A stretch of 64,000 nt of DNA from Phytophthora quininea. Lineage: Eukaryota; Oomycota; Peronosporomycetes; Peronosporales; Peronosporaceae. Where the stretch lies: assembly GCA_011947345.1 (NCBI GenBank), contig JAAVTG010000116.1, forward strand, positions 1-64,000, in the 5' to 3' direction. The notes beneath the pieces were generated by a model. It was not told the DNA's origin. It did no database searches and saw only the letters and a program-made list of their open reading frames with translations. Numbering within the stretch: position 1 is the stretch's first letter; each line of letters opens with the position of its first letter. A program made the position numbers and the translations under genes. Below, piece by piece: positions 9,707 to 21,174 of this stretch.

Positions 9707-10527
9707 TTAGTTCATGGCACCGACGAGCGCGACGGCCACCACCGCCGACAGGATCATGACGACGTTCGACTGCTGCGCGATGGACGCGGGGCTGCTGGAT
9801 CCGGCGGTGCTGCTGCTCGTGCTCGACTCGGTGGACGCGTTGCCGCTGCTCGATCCCGACGCCGACGACGTCAGCGAGTACGAGTCAGCGATACCAACAC
9901 CGGCGGCGTTGCGCTCGGCGACGGTGTCGAGGATCTCCTGCGGGCAGATGGCCGAGCAGTTGAAGCGCTTGACACCGGCCAACTGCTTGTCAGCGGCGTC
10001 GTTCTGCGCAATGCACGACATGCACGTGTGGCAGATGGAGGCCGGCTCGGTGGCCGTGGTGTTAATCTCCTTGACGCAGTGGAGCTTCTCGGCGCAGATC
10101 GGGCCTTCCTCGGTCGAGGTGGTGATGTAGCCGTACGAGTCGACGCACTGCAGCGAGTCGCTGCACTCACCGAACTGCGGCACTGTGCCCGATGTGGCGT
10201 TCGGACTGGCCGAGTTCTGGCACGTGTTGGCGTCCTCCGACTTGCACTCGCACATCTTCTTCTCCTTGCCGTTCTGCTTGCCCTGCGAGACGCATTCGAG
10301 CTGGTAGCCGTTGAGCTCGGCGCAGTTGTCGTCGCACTCGAGCGACAGGAACTGCAGCGGGCACTTTTTCGGGTTGTACTCGGTGCCCATGAACACCGTG
10401 GTGCCCGTCTCGGACTGCACCGTGGTGCCGTTCGTGCCCACCGACATGGTGAGGCTGCCACTGTTGCTTTGGGCCGTCACGACCGGGCGGCGAGCGCCAA
10501 AAGCTTGGAAACGGAGCCGAAAGCCAT
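9707..10527 (-). CDS. Secreted Cys-rich, probably GPI-anchored protein
   Basis: The frame encodes about 275 residues with many cysteines in short-spaced pairs (KKCPLQFLSLECDDNC, CECKSEDANTC, CHTCMSCIAQ), several N-glycosylation sites, a Ser/Thr-rich stretch, and a C-terminal hydrophobic tail (VVMILSAVVAVALVGAM) preceded by small residues, which fits a GPI-anchor signal. An ATG at 10527 begins a signal-like MAFGSVSKLLALAA in a frame one base off. One base near 10480 would join it to VVTAQSNSGS. The frame itself is open upstream to 10630, but that N-terminus is not signal-like. I know of no enzymatic domain, and surface or wall association is inferred. Confidence 0.65.
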
Positions 10528-10917
10528 CGGTGGTGGTGGTGTGAACTTGGTGGTGGTGAAGTCGTCCGAGCCAAATTGCAGAATGACCGGAGCAGACCAC
10601 CAGGGCCGAGTACAGAACAGGCCAGTACACAAGTTTTGTGGAGTAGACCGGGAGCCATGGCCTCTTAGATTGATTGAATCGAGAAAATGGCGGGTCGAGG
10701 CCCTGAATCCGTATTCACTTACATCAAGAGTTTTTTTGCTGTTTCGCTTCCTGGCCGCCCACCGTACGCACTAATCCACATGAACAAACAACACGTGTCT
10801 CCAGCGGCTTCCATCTCAATAAATCACAGCACGTGTGTTCGACTCGCAGGTTTCCGGCGACCATAAATTGCGAACTTGAATTGCTGCAGTCGCAGCTACA
10901 GACAAGGAAGCAGTAGG

Positions 10918-11884
10918 CTACGGTGCTTCATTGCCGCCCATGAGAATCTGTTGTCCTTCAAGCTCGAGGATCCTCCGTTTGAGCGCCTCGTTTTCGTCCA
11001 TGAGGTTCCGGACCGTCGCTTCAAGCTTGCGGGTCTTCTCCTTGCTGCGGACGGTCATCTTGCAGATCCGTTCGCGAAGCTGTTCCTCCGTAGACGTGCT
11101 CTTCCCCCAGGATTGTGCCACAAGCGGATGTGCTTTTCAGACTCTTGGGGCTGCAGAACGTCTTGGAGCACAACGGGTGCTCGCAAGCGTATGGGTTTCC
11201 TTCCGCGTGGATCTTCAAGTGGAACTCCGTAGTCCTTGCCCTTGAAGCTCTTGGAGCAGCCTTCGTACGTGCACTTGAACGGCTTGTCCCGTGAGTGGGT
11301 CTGCAAGTGACTAGGTAGGATCATCACAAAAGCAAAGCAAAGCACACCATTAACCTTCAGTACAAACCAAGGTATTGAAGCTCTTTTGATAACGTACCGA
11401 GTCATGGCAGACTTCTCGGCAAAACTCTTGTCACAAGAAGGATGCGTGCACGGAACGGCTTCTCGCCCGTGTGCACGCGAATGTGTCTGTATCAGCCGCA
11501 GCAATAGCATTAACAACCCGCCAGTTCTCTCATATTTAAGCCTGCTTTACCTGATGAGCGCCCACTTGGAGTCGAAGCTCTTGCCGCAGTCCGAGTATCA
11601 CACACGTGCCGCTTCTGCTGCCACTTGTCGCGCGAGGAAGCGGCCGACAGCGCCGGAGAGACTGGTGAGGGGCTGAGCATGGCCACATTGCCCACGTTGT
11701 AGCTGTTCTCGTGCTGCTTGAACGCGAGGCCGGGGCTGCCTTGCATGGCTACCGGGGACGCCGCCATGGCCATGCTCATGCTCAGCGGCGTGTCCGGCAA
11801 CGGCTGCACCGCCGACAAGGCGTGCAGGTCCGTGGCCACGGACAGGTAGTTGGCCGGCAGGAAGTCGTGGTGCGTCGGGTCCAT
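10918..11884 (-). CDS. C2H2 zinc-finger protein with C-terminal coiled coil
   Basis: The N-terminal 95 residues are low complexity (Met, Ala, Ser, Pro). Four C2H2 fingers follow, each of the Cx4C form: DCGKSFDSKWALIR, SCDKSFAEKSAMTR, GCSKSFKGKDY and LCSKTFCSPKSL with their C and H ligands. A C-terminal coiled coil (LEATVRNLMDENEALKRRIL) could allow dimers. Two introns fit: 11487-11550 and 11311-11397, the second with GTACGT donor and CCTAG acceptor. The reading frame shifts by one base about four times (near 11610, 11450, 11230 and 11130), all consistent with missing bases. The likely role is a nuclear DNA-binding regulator. The targets are unknown. Confidence 0.75.
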
Positions 11885-12924
11885 CGTCGGCAGAGTAATG
11901 GCGCTTGATGCTTTAACACTTGCTATGCGAGCCAGATGGAGCTTTACACCCGTAATTCAACTTGCTGTGGTGATGAATCGCCGCTGGGACCGCTGGAACG
12001 GAATCAGATTATCAGATTTAACAAGCAAAAGCGACTAGCTAGCGATCCAAGACTTTATGCGAGTTGTTGCCACATTTCGAGTTCTCTGAGTGTTGATGTG
12101 AGTTATGAGTAAGTTTTGCGTGTTGCTGCTCGAGTACTTGCACTCTTCTTAAGAAACAGCATTCCTCTACACTGTAAACTAGCTAGTGCAGTGAGCTGCT
12201 CTTGTTGCTGCAAGTCTGTGAGGTAGACCACTTTCCCACACACGGTTGAAGATGGTTTATCGCGACAAGAAGACCGAAAGCAAAAATACAGCTGGGTTTT
12301 TGAGATGTCGAGCTGGGTTATTGTTTCTTGCAGCAGAGATCGACCGAGTCTACTCGACCTTGTATGAACTTTGAAATACATTTCAGGGAACACTTGCTAG
12401 ATGAGACTCGGTGAGGCGACTGTTGAGGTGGGGCAACTATAACTTCTCTATCATCATCAGCCAGCAGTGCACCGAAAATGCAGAGTTTTTGCCTAAGCTC
12501 ATAATAAGACAACACTTCTTGTAGCAGGCCTTACTTTCAAGCGGCGGAACGAAGGCTACCACTTCGCTGACACTCGTGATCTGCCAAAACGCAATGTATA
12601 CAACCACAGTTGTATTAAAAGTTGTATTGCCACAATCCACAGCTCGCCTTGCAGAGGAAATGGCAATACGTGCATCTGGCAATCTTGGCCATCACATTCT
12701 TGCCGAGTAATCAGCAATTGAACAACTAGTACTCAACGGCAATGCGTCAATGCGCCGTCAACACGGTAATTTTAATTTAAAGTCATTTCAATAATGCAAT
12801 ATTTAGATCATCTACGTTACCAGTCCATCCCTCGTTCCACCTGGTCATATAGCACACCTTCTAGGACCGCTCCACACTGCAACGCCCCGTCGACCAATAC
12901 CAGTGTCCCAAACATCGAGCCAAG
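11885..12924. other. Intergenic, shared upstream region
   Basis: This kilobase lies between two divergent genes (the zinc-finger gene and PRP22). I see no convincing gene, repeat or RNA in it. The part from about 12760 to 12820 is AT-rich. Confidence 0.5.
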
Positions 12925-15900
12925 ATGGAGAAGCTGCAGGAGCTGAGCCTCGTGTCCAAGGTGTGCCAGGCGCTGGAGAACCACCTGGGCATGAGCGACA
13001 AGACGCTGGCCGAGTTCGTCATCGACCTGGTGCGCGACAGCTCTAGCTGCGCCGCCTTCCTGGCCTCCATCAAGAAGGATGAGCTGCCACTGCCTCCGGC
13101 GCTGGCCGAGAGCCTCTATCGCATCGTGCAGACCATGGCGCCGGCTAAGATGAAGCAGGCGAGCAGTGTGAGTGTATCTAAGGCCAAGAAGATGCACCAG
13201 ATCCGAGACGACGAACAGCTGACGGCTGCAGACATCGCTGGAGCTTTACTGGACGATGATACAGAGACCAAGAGAGATACTAGCAAGAAAGACACGGAGA
13301 GTGCTGGTCACCGTGCTCGAGACAGGTCCAAAGACAGAAGACGCGAGGATCGAGACCGACACGGACGCGACCGCAGTCGAGGTAGGGACGAGAGAGGGCG
13401 AGACAGAGACAGACATCGCTCGAGGTCGAGATCGGAAGGACGAAGCAGGAGACACGACAGGGAGAGGGGCAGGAGTCGTGGACGGGAGCGAGACGGCAGG
13501 TATGGACGTCGAGATGACCGACGGGGCGACTACGACAGACGCAGGAGGGAGGACAAGCGAGAGCTGGAACTGTACGGCATCTACGACGGACGTGTCGCCA
13601 AGGTCATGGACTTTGGCGTGTTTGTGGAACTAGAGGGCTTTGGAAGAGAGAAGAAGGAAGGGCTGGTGCACGTTTCGAACCTGTCGGCGAGTCGAGTGAG
13701 CAACGTGAAGGAGTTTACCAACCGTGGAGACCGAGTCAAAGTGAAGCTCATCTCGATCACCGGAGCGAAGCTGTCGATGTCGATGCGAGATGTGGACCAG
13801 AAGACAGGCAAAGATCTCATGCCAATGCGATCGAATGATGGCGCGGAGCGAGCGCGTCTAGAGAATAAATCGGCGGACTCGCGCTCGTGGATTAACCCGT
13901 CGGCTCCTGGAATGCAAGCGTCGCAGCAAGTGGAAGAAGACGACAGCAAGCCACAACGCGCCGCCAAGCGAATGTCGTCGCCGGAACGATGGGAAGTGCA
14001 GCAGCTGATTAATTCAGGCGTATTGTCGGTCGAAGATTACCCCACTTTTGACGAAGAGCATGGAATGTTGAACACTGAAGCTACGGAGGAGGACTTTGAG
14101 GTGGAATTGAACGAGGACGAGCCTGTATTTCTACGTGGCCAGACGCACTTGAGTCGCGAGGTGTCTCCTGTGAAGATTGTGAAGAATCCTGATGGCTCGA
14201 TGCAGCGTGCTGCGATGACGCAGTCGAATCTGGCGAAGGAGCGTCGAGAACTGCGCCAGACGCAAGCAAACCAACTGATTGATTCTATTCCGAAGGATCT
14301 CAATCGTCCTTGGGAAGACCCGATGCCGGAAGCTGGAGAGCGACACTTTGCGCAGGAGCTGCGTGGCATTAATATGGGCACTTCGTTTGAGATGCCCGAA
14401 TGGAAACAGAAGTCGGTAGGCAAGAACCTCTCGTACGGTATCGTGTCCAACAAATCCATCTTGGAACAGCGAGAGAGTCTGCCTGTTTTCAAGCTGAAAC
14501 GACAGTTGATGAAGGCTATTGCTGAGAATCAGGTGCTGGTGGTGATTGGAGAGACTGGCTCAGGCAAGACCACTCAAATGACACAGTACATGGCAGAAAT
14601 GGGGCTGACATCCACGGGCATCATCGGGTGCACTCAGCCACGCCGTGTGGCGGCGTCATCCGTTGCCAAGCGCGTGGCTGAGGAATTTGGCTGCGAGCTT
14701 GGACAGGAAGTTGGATACTCGATGCGATTTGAAGATGTCACGAGCCCAGAAACGGTCATCAAATACATGACAGAGGGTATGCTGCTTCGAGAATACCTGG
14801 CTGACCCAACGCTGTCCAAGTACAGCGCCCTAATGCTTGATGAAGCCCACGAACGCACGATCAACACGGATGTGCTCTTCGGCTTACTAAAAGATCTCGT
14901 GCGCAAGCGGAAAGACTTAAAGATTATCGTGACTTCCGCCACACTTGATGCCGAGAAGTTCTCGCGATACTTTTCGACTGTCCAATCTTTACCATTCCTG
15001 GACGGACATTCCCCGTCGAGATCTTGTACACGAAGGAGCCGGAACTTGACTACTTGGATGCGTCGCTGTTGTGTGTGATGCAGATCCACTTGTCGGAGCC
15101 GGAAGGTGACATTCTGCTGTTCTTAACAGGTCAGGAAGAGATTGATACGGCCTGCGAAGTGCTGTACCAGCGTATCAAGGCACTACAAGAGCGAGCGTTG
15201 GCGCCTGAACTAATTATTTTACCTGTGTACGGTGCACTGCCGTCAGAAATGCAGTCTCGCATCTTTGAACCTGCTCCAAAGGGGTCACGGAAGTGCGTCG
15301 TAGCTACGAATATTGCCGAGGCGTCATTGACTATCGACGGCATCTACTACGTTGTGGACCCTGGGTTCTGCAAACAGAACGCTTTCAACTCGAAGATCGG
15401 GATGGACTCGCTCGTGGTGGTGCCATGCTCGCAGGCTTCAGCTCGTCAGCGAGCTGGACGTGCTGGACGTACCGGGCCAGGAAAATGCTACCGTCTGTAC
15501 ACCGAAAATGCCTACAAGAATGAAATGCTGCCGACGACAGTACCAGAAATCCAACGTGCTAACTTAGGCTCCGTTGTGCTTCAATTGAAGGCCATGGGTA
15601 TTAACGATCTCATGGGCTTCGACTTCATGGACCCGCCGCCGCAAGATGCTCTTGTCATGGCATTAGAGAATCTTTATGGGCTCGGTGCGTTAGACGACGA
15701 AGGTTTACTGACCCGACTGGGCAAGAAAATGGCTGAATTCCCTGTTGAGCCGAAGAATGCCAAGGTGCTGCTGACGTCGGTGGTGCTCGGCTGTGCTGAA
15801 GAGGTGCTGACCATCGTCGCTATGCTGTCGGTAGAGTCAGTGTTTTTCAGACCCAAGGAGAAGCAGGCTCAGGCAGACCAAAAGAAGGCCAAATTCCACC

Positions 15901-16447
15901 AGCCTGAAGGCGACCACTTAACTCTGCTAGCTGTGTACGAAGCGTGGGCAAACTCCAAGTTCTCGAACCCCTGGTGCTACGAAAACTTCATCCAAGCGCG
16001 TGCAATTCGCCGAGCGCAAGACGTTCGCAAGCAGTTGTTGTCCATTCTGGATCGATACAAAATGGATGTGGTTTCGTGTGGCAAGAATTACAACAAGGTC
16101 CGGCGCGCAATCGTTGCTGGGTACTTTGCAAATACAGCGAAGAAAGACCCTCAAGAAGGCTACCGCACTATGGTCGAGGGTCAACCCGTCTACATCCACC
16201 CGTCGAGTGCTTTGTTCAACAAGAGCCCCGAGTGGGTGTTGTACCATGAGCTGGTGCTCACAACGAAGGAATACATGCGCAACATCATGACGATTGAACC
16301 CAAGTGGCTGGTGGAACTCGCTCCAGCGTTCTTCAAAAGGGCGACCCGACCAAGCTATCGAAACGTAAGCGCAATGAGAAGATCGAGCCGCTGTTTGACC
16401 GCTTCAATCCACCAGACTCGTGGCGTCTTAGCAAACGTAGGGGATAA
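12925..16447 (+). CDS. DHX8: DEAH-box pre-mRNA splicing helicase PRP22/DHX8 (two single-base shifts)
   Basis: The protein releases spliced mRNA from the spliceosome in other eukaryotes. Domains in order: a conserved N-terminal region, an Arg/Asp/Ser-rich stretch (about 100-205), an S1 RNA-binding domain ([20 protein letters not shown]), then the helicase core with [26 protein letters not shown] and [16 protein letters not shown], followed by the ratchet and OB-fold region. The frame breaks near 14972 at a T4 run and near 16339 at an A4 run. One extra T and one extra A restore [16 protein letters not shown] and [18 protein letters not shown], both conserved in the family, ending at TAA 16447. 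As the gene should be essential, these are probably sequence errors. No intron is needed. Confidence 0.93.
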
Positions 16448-16549
16448 GCGATGCATGGTAGGACTAGAAACAGATAAGCAAACAAACATCGAGATGTTCG
16501 TATTCACTTATCATCCCCTCTTTCAGCTAGGGACTCAAACTGTCGTCTC

Positions 16550-17619
16550 TTACTCGTCTTTCGGCTTCGCCTCGCGAGCACGCTTCGTCTGCCAGACGAC
16601 AAAGTCCATGAAGAACCCGAAGCCCACCTGGATCGGAATCAGCAGCGGCAGCAGCACAGTCTCCATCATGGTGTTGTAGCGCGGTGCCACGCCATTGGCC
16701 AGGATGCGCAGGATGAAGATCATGGGGTCGTTCGTGATGCTGAACTGGCCATCACTCACGCCGTTGATCAGTGACTGCGCCACCTTGTCGGGTGCAGCGG
16801 CTCGCTCACACCCTCAATGGTTTTAGTCTCCGGCGGCTTGGTGCGGTTCTCCTCCACGAATCCTGGCGAGTCGATGTTGCCAGGGTAAAAGATGCTCACA
16901 CGGATGCCGTACAATTTGAGTTCGTTGCGCAGCGACTCCGCCAGACCGCGGAGAGCGTACTTGGCACTAGCATATTGGGCGTATCCTATCCACGAGATCA
17001 GACCCAACCGGAGCTCACCATGACGATCTGTCCCCCTTCTCCGCCTTCCTCGGAGCGTCGCACCATAGCCGGTAGTGCCGCCTTGATGGCGTGCAGCGTA
17101 CCGAAGTAATCCACGTCCATCATCCTCTTGTACACGGCCACGTCTTGCTCCAGGAAGTAGCCGGGCGACGCGAGACCCGCCGAGCACACGACGTGGTCCG
17201 TCATCTGTCCGTGGAACTTGTTGGCGGCGTCCACAGCCGCCTGCACGCTGGAGAAGTCGGTGACGTCGCACGACTGGATGAAGACGGCGGCGTCCTGGTG
17301 CTTGCGCTCCTTCTCGATCTCCTTCTGCGCCTCCTCCAGTTTGGCTTGGCCACGGGCGACGATGGACACCTTGGCGCCCTGTCGCGCGTACTTCTTGGCT
17401 AGCGCCAGCCCCAGACCGGAGCTGCCGCCGGTGATGAACACGTGCTTGTTGTCCACTTGGAAGCCTGGCGCGCGGATCTTAGTGACGACGAAGGACTGCG
17501 GAGAGAGAGAGTTAGAAGAGGGAGATAGCAAGGAGAGGCAGGTAGAGACCTACCACGACGGAGACGCCGACGACGACGCCGGCGACCAGCACGCCGATCC
17601 ACCAGAGCTCCGCAGCCAT
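16550..17619 (-). CDS. KDSR: 3-ketodihydrosphingosine reductase (two single-base shifts)
   Basis: This short-chain dehydrogenase reduces 3-ketosphinganine to sphinganine in sphingolipid synthesis at the ER. The first exon (17619-17554) codes for an N-terminal membrane helix. A 58-nt intron (17553-17496, GTAGGT...CCGCAG) follows. Exon 2 has the cofactor motif [12 protein letters not shown] and the active-site [10 protein letters not shown], with the preceding catalytic serine in VMVSSG. The C-terminus has hydrophobic stretches, as in animal KDSR, and a basic tail. Frame changes near 17005 and 16795 are each repaired by one added base. The start is set by the exon-1 ATG because exon 2 alone lacks the membrane helix. 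Confidence 0.85.
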
Positions 17620-17937
17620 CGTTGTTCGCACTTTGGAGAAGAAATGAGACTGAACCACACTTCGCCAAATCGGGTTGTATACAAAAGACAAGTCTTTTCG
17701 CGCACCATCCCGGGATCAAGTGATTATTGGAGACGAAGATGACGGGGCCGCTGGAAGGGACCGTGAACAAAGGTTCGCTGGAAGCGAAGCTCCCTCAACA
17801 TGATGACAAGTGAAGTGTGATCTTTTGTTTGTATTATTGTGTCTGCAAGACTCCGGCTGCTTTCGTCGAAAGTCTCGCCAGAGCAGGTAAATGTACAAAG
17901 CCAGCAACCTGCGCAGGCAAGTTTGCCGTCTCTCGAT

Positions 17938-18270
17938 CTATCTCTTGACATTCTGGTTCTCCTCCTTGGCGAACAGGTCGTCGAACTGGCGAGACTGGTT
18001 GATCGGGTTGCGCTTGAGGTTCGCCATGCGGAAGCGGAACTGCCGCCACGAAGACCCGCGGTCCTCGCGCGGCTCCAGCGTGTGGTGCAGCTCGGCGAAG
18101 CGCTCCTCCTTGTTCACGTACACATCGGGGTTCTGGAACAGGTAGCGCAGCGACATGCCGGTGGCGGCCACGGCGGCGAACGAGGCGCAGAAGACGACGG
18201 GGAACGTGGCCTTGTCGGTGAGCCAGAGGTTGATGAGCTTGTATCCCTGGCGCTTGGCGATCTGGACCAT
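17938..18270 (-). CDS. B12D/MLRQ-like mitochondrial protein, copy 1
   Basis: The intact 110-residue frame has a single membrane segment (about 24-42) followed by RYLFQNPDVYVNKEER, which resembles the NADH-ubiquinone reductase MLRQ/B12D family (NDUFA4-like) of small inner-membrane respiratory proteins. The same protein occurs at 20613, 22912 and 24339. The 5' flank is nearly identical to that of copy 3 as far as 18475, where it abruptly joins the 3' end of an ankyrin pseudogene. The 3' flank differs from copies 2 and 3 soon after the stop. About 320 bp separate it from KDSR. Confidence 0.75.
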   Translation of the reverse strand: MVQIAKRQGYKLINLWLTDKATFPVVFCASFAAVAATGMSLRYLFQNPDVYVNKEERFAELHHTLEPREDRGSSWRQFRFRMANLKRNPINQSRQFDDLFAKEENQNVKR

Positions 18271-18368
18271 GGTGGCGTTGGAGGAAGTGTGGTGTGATGT
18301 GGTGTGGTGGCGGGGTGGTGGTGGGGTGGGGTGCTGGTTAGCTGTAGACGACCGGTGTGATCAGTCGA

Positions 18369-18387
18369 GGGAAAACTGGGGAATGAA
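18369..18387 (-). promoter_or_regulatory. INR-FPR-like core promoter of B12D copy 1
   Basis: On the minus strand the sequence reads TTCATTCCCCAGTTTTCCC, about 100 nt before the ATG. This matches the oomycete initiator plus flanking promoter region (TCANTYYNCAWTTT) at all but one base (CAG for CAW). Confidence 0.6.
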
Positions 18388-18462
18388 CTGCCTGGGTCGA
18401 GTGCCGGTGAGGTGGTTGTGCATGGGCTACACGTGCAAGCTGAAAGAAATGCAGCACACGCT

Positions 18463-20168
18463 CTACCGTTCACGTTCAAACCACTGCAGCATATCCTGGT
18501 GTCCACCTCGCTCTGCAAAATCGATTGCCATTAGCGTGCCACCTTCAGTGCGATTGGCATATAGCCACTTGACCACCTCCAAATACCCGTACCCGGCCGC
18601 CATATCCACGGCAGCAGTCGTACAGCCTTCTTCTCGGTTGGTGTGCAACCACTGCACCACATCGAGGTGGCCTCTTTCGGCGGCCCAATCCATCGCTTTC
18701 ACCGTGCACCCCTCCGAGCGATTCCCATGAAGCCATTGGACGACATCCAAGTGTCCTTCCTTGGCAGCCCAGTTCATTGCTTCCTTCCGTGCGATTGGCG
18801 TGCAACCATTGAACAACATCGAGATCACCGTACAATGCTGCGTGATCCATTGCATTTGCAGTGCATCCTTCGCTGCGGTTGGCTTGCATCTACTGAAGTT
18901 CAGTGACTGAACGATCGAAAGGTGTCCACCCTGACTCGCATAGTCCAAAGCTTTGACCGTCCATTGATCGCTGCAAGTCGATGCCAACCACATGAGTATC
19001 TCCATGTTGCCGGTGTTGCGTAACCAAATTCAAGCATGCATCTCCTGCCTTAAATCTCATGCGCGGGTGGTATGTGTGCTTCCGCAAGCTCACTTGAGTC
19101 CTGTTCGAAGGACAGGCTACGAGTGTCGTCAGCTGCATCTCTATATCGTCAACGAACACACAGGAGGCAGGGAGATAGCCCTTCATGTAGTTCAGAGCCC
19201 AGCGCTCTGCTTTTCATTCTCAATTCTACCGACTACAGCAAACATCAATAAAGACTCATCGCCTCCAAGCTTAGTCTCGTTGATCTTCGCCGGAGTTCCA
19301 AGCCCAACTGCCGGCTTCAGCAGCGCTGTTGATTGCTGCAGCTGAGCCCCCCGGTCTATTGTCATGCAGCCAACTGCAGCACATCCTCGTGATCTTTTGC
19401 GAGGCCCAGTCCATGGCGTCAGTAAGCGTTAGCGCCTGCGGTTGTAAAACCTCATTTCCGCGGCTTCAGATACCTTTTCGTGACTTGTGCTGCACGCTTC
19501 AAAGTTATCTCTGTATCTAGCAAACATAAAGCCCTCTAGCACGGTTGGGGCAGCACGATCCTCAACACCTAAACTCGCAGCCACTTGACCATTTCAAGAT
19601 GTCCCCACGGGCAGCAGAGCCCAGCGTCCACACCGCGCCCAGAAACGCCGTAACGAGCCATTGAACCGTCTCCGAACAGCCTCGCTCTGGAGCAGCATCG
19701 AATGCCACTTGCTCAGCCAACATATTTCTGCTTTAAAATGAAGCTGCCTCTTTGTCTTTTAGCCACTGTAGCGTAGGTAAATGGCCATTCAGTGCTGCTG
19801 AGATTGGGACAGCACGACTCAACGGAATCGAGGACCACTCACGAAGCTTCTGCAACCTGGGGAAGATCCCCGTCGTAGCAGGATAGTCCAAAGCTTTGTA
19901 GTATTACCGAAGTTTCTCTTCATCGCCTTTGGTCGCGCCCTCACTCACGAAAGTCATCAATCGAGTCACCAGGCGAATGCTCACAGCTTTCGGCAGCGTC
20001 CACACGTCACAGAAATCTGCAATCTCATAGATCGTCTTCGTTACGTGGCCCAGCGCCTGCATTTGCGGCCGATCGCGGCAACGACGCTTACTTCCGTCGA
20101 CAGAGCGTCCATGGGCCGCATGGTGGCGGAGTCTTGAGGTCCAATCGGGGCTTCTTGCGGTCGATCAT
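18463..20168 (-). pseudogene. Ankyrin-repeat pseudogene
   Basis: The start at 20168 gives an MIDRKK N-terminus parallel to the MSDPKK start of the intact gene at 21175. Recognisable blocks of the same protein follow down to 18463 with stops and shifts between them, so the gene is decayed. The last 180 codons (19005-18463) are open and nearly identical to the 3' end of the intact gene (repeats ending [10 protein letters not shown] and [10 protein letters not shown]). The final codons FERER come from B12D 5' flanking DNA fused at 18475. It lies head to head with B12D copy 2. Confidence 0.8.
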
Positions 20169-20495
20169 GACGCCCTCACGAGATTTTCTTAGAAAACGTA
20201 TTTTGGTGCAAATCATTTTGTCCTTTCGGTGAATACGAACCGGTTTTATACCGGTATTACCGACCATCTGAGAAAACTGTTGCGCCCGTCCACATCTTTT
20301 CGTGTCTTTGCAAAACGAGCAACCCCACACAACACAATGGCAACTTGGTTCGAGTCACCACCGATATGCCAGCGGTGTTGCCGCATGTGTGACGTTCGGA
20401 CGCATGAACGTGAACGGTAGAGCGTGTGCTGCATTTCTTTCAGCTTGCACGTGTAGCCCATGCACAACCACCTCACCGGCACTCGACCCAGGCAG

Positions 20496-20515
20496 TTCAT
20501 TTCCCAATTTTCCCT
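20496..20515 (+). promoter_or_regulatory. INR-FPR core promoter of B12D copy 2
   Basis: The sequence TTCATTTCCCAATTTTCCC fits the oomycete initiator plus flanking promoter consensus (YTCANTYYNCAWTTT) at every defined base. It lies about 100 nt before the ATG at 20613, so transcription likely starts here. Confidence 0.7.
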
Positions 20516-20612
20516 CGACTGATCACACCGGTCGTCTACAGCTAACCAGCACCCCACCCCACCACCACCCCGCCACCACACCACATCACACCACACTTCC
20601 TCCAACGCCACC

Positions 20613-20945
20613 ATGGTCCAGATCGCCAAGCGCCAGGGATACAAGCTCATCAACCTCTGGCTCACCGACAAGGCCACGTTCCCCGTCGTCTTCTGCGCCT
20701 CGTTCGCCGCCGTGGCCGCCACCGGCATGTCGCTGCGCTACCTGTTCCAGAACCCCGATGTGTACGTGAACAAGGAGGAGCGCTTCGCCGAGCTGCACCA
20801 CACGCTGGAGCCGCGCGAGGACCGCGGGTCTTCGTGGCGGCAGTTCCGCTTCCGCATGGCGAACCTCAAGCGCAACCCGATCAACCAGTCTCGCCAGTTC
20901 GACGACCTGTTCGCCAAGGAGGAGAACCAGAACGTCAAGAGATAG
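20613..20945 (+). CDS. B12D/MLRQ-like mitochondrial protein, copy 2
   Basis: The 110-residue product is the same as copies 1 and 3. It has an N-terminal basic stretch, one membrane helix and the NPDVYVNKEER segment typical of the B12D/MLRQ family of respiratory-chain subunits. It is followed by an ankyrin gene 230 bp downstream on the same strand. The whole transcription unit sits in the left inverted-repeat arm. It has the best match to the oomycete core promoter among the copies. The assignment to a respiratory complex is by family resemblance only. Confidence 0.78.
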   Translation: MVQIAKRQGYKLINLWLTDKATFPVVFCASFAAVAATGMSLRYLFQNPDVYVNKEERFAELHHTLEPREDRGSSWRQFRFRMANLKRNPINQSRQFDDLFAKEENQNVKR

Positions 20946-21174
20946 ATCGACAGACGGACGTCGGCCAATTTGCAAACTGTGAGTTGCCGTCGAGGACGCC
21001 GAGGTTGTTCACAGTGAATTTGCTGGCTTTGTACATTTACTCGGTCTGACGAGACTGTCGAAGGCAGCGGAAGTTTTGCGGACATGAATATAACTATTGA
21101 GTTCGTCACGTTTGATGCGTGAGCGTTGCCTGAAATCCTAAAAACGCTTTTGAAAAATATCGAATCAGATCTCG

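Larger units (their letters stand above)
20224..21102 (+). repeat. 879-bp inverted repeat, left arm
   Basis: This arm holds B12D copy 2 with its promoter and 3' flank. It is matched in reverse orientation by 22755-23633. Both arms are 879 bp, with only a few substitutions noticed. Outer edges are TTTCGGTGAATAC on this strand. Inner edges are ...ATTGAGT. The 1,652-bp spacer carries the ankyrin gene. Confidence 0.85.

Noticed and set aside
9871..10461. Arg/Ser-rich open frame on the minus strand and a long plus-strand frame over the same DNA
   Set aside because: Both are shadows of the GC-rich Cys-rich protein gene. Only the frame ending at 9707 has regular cysteine patterns and a signal-like tail.
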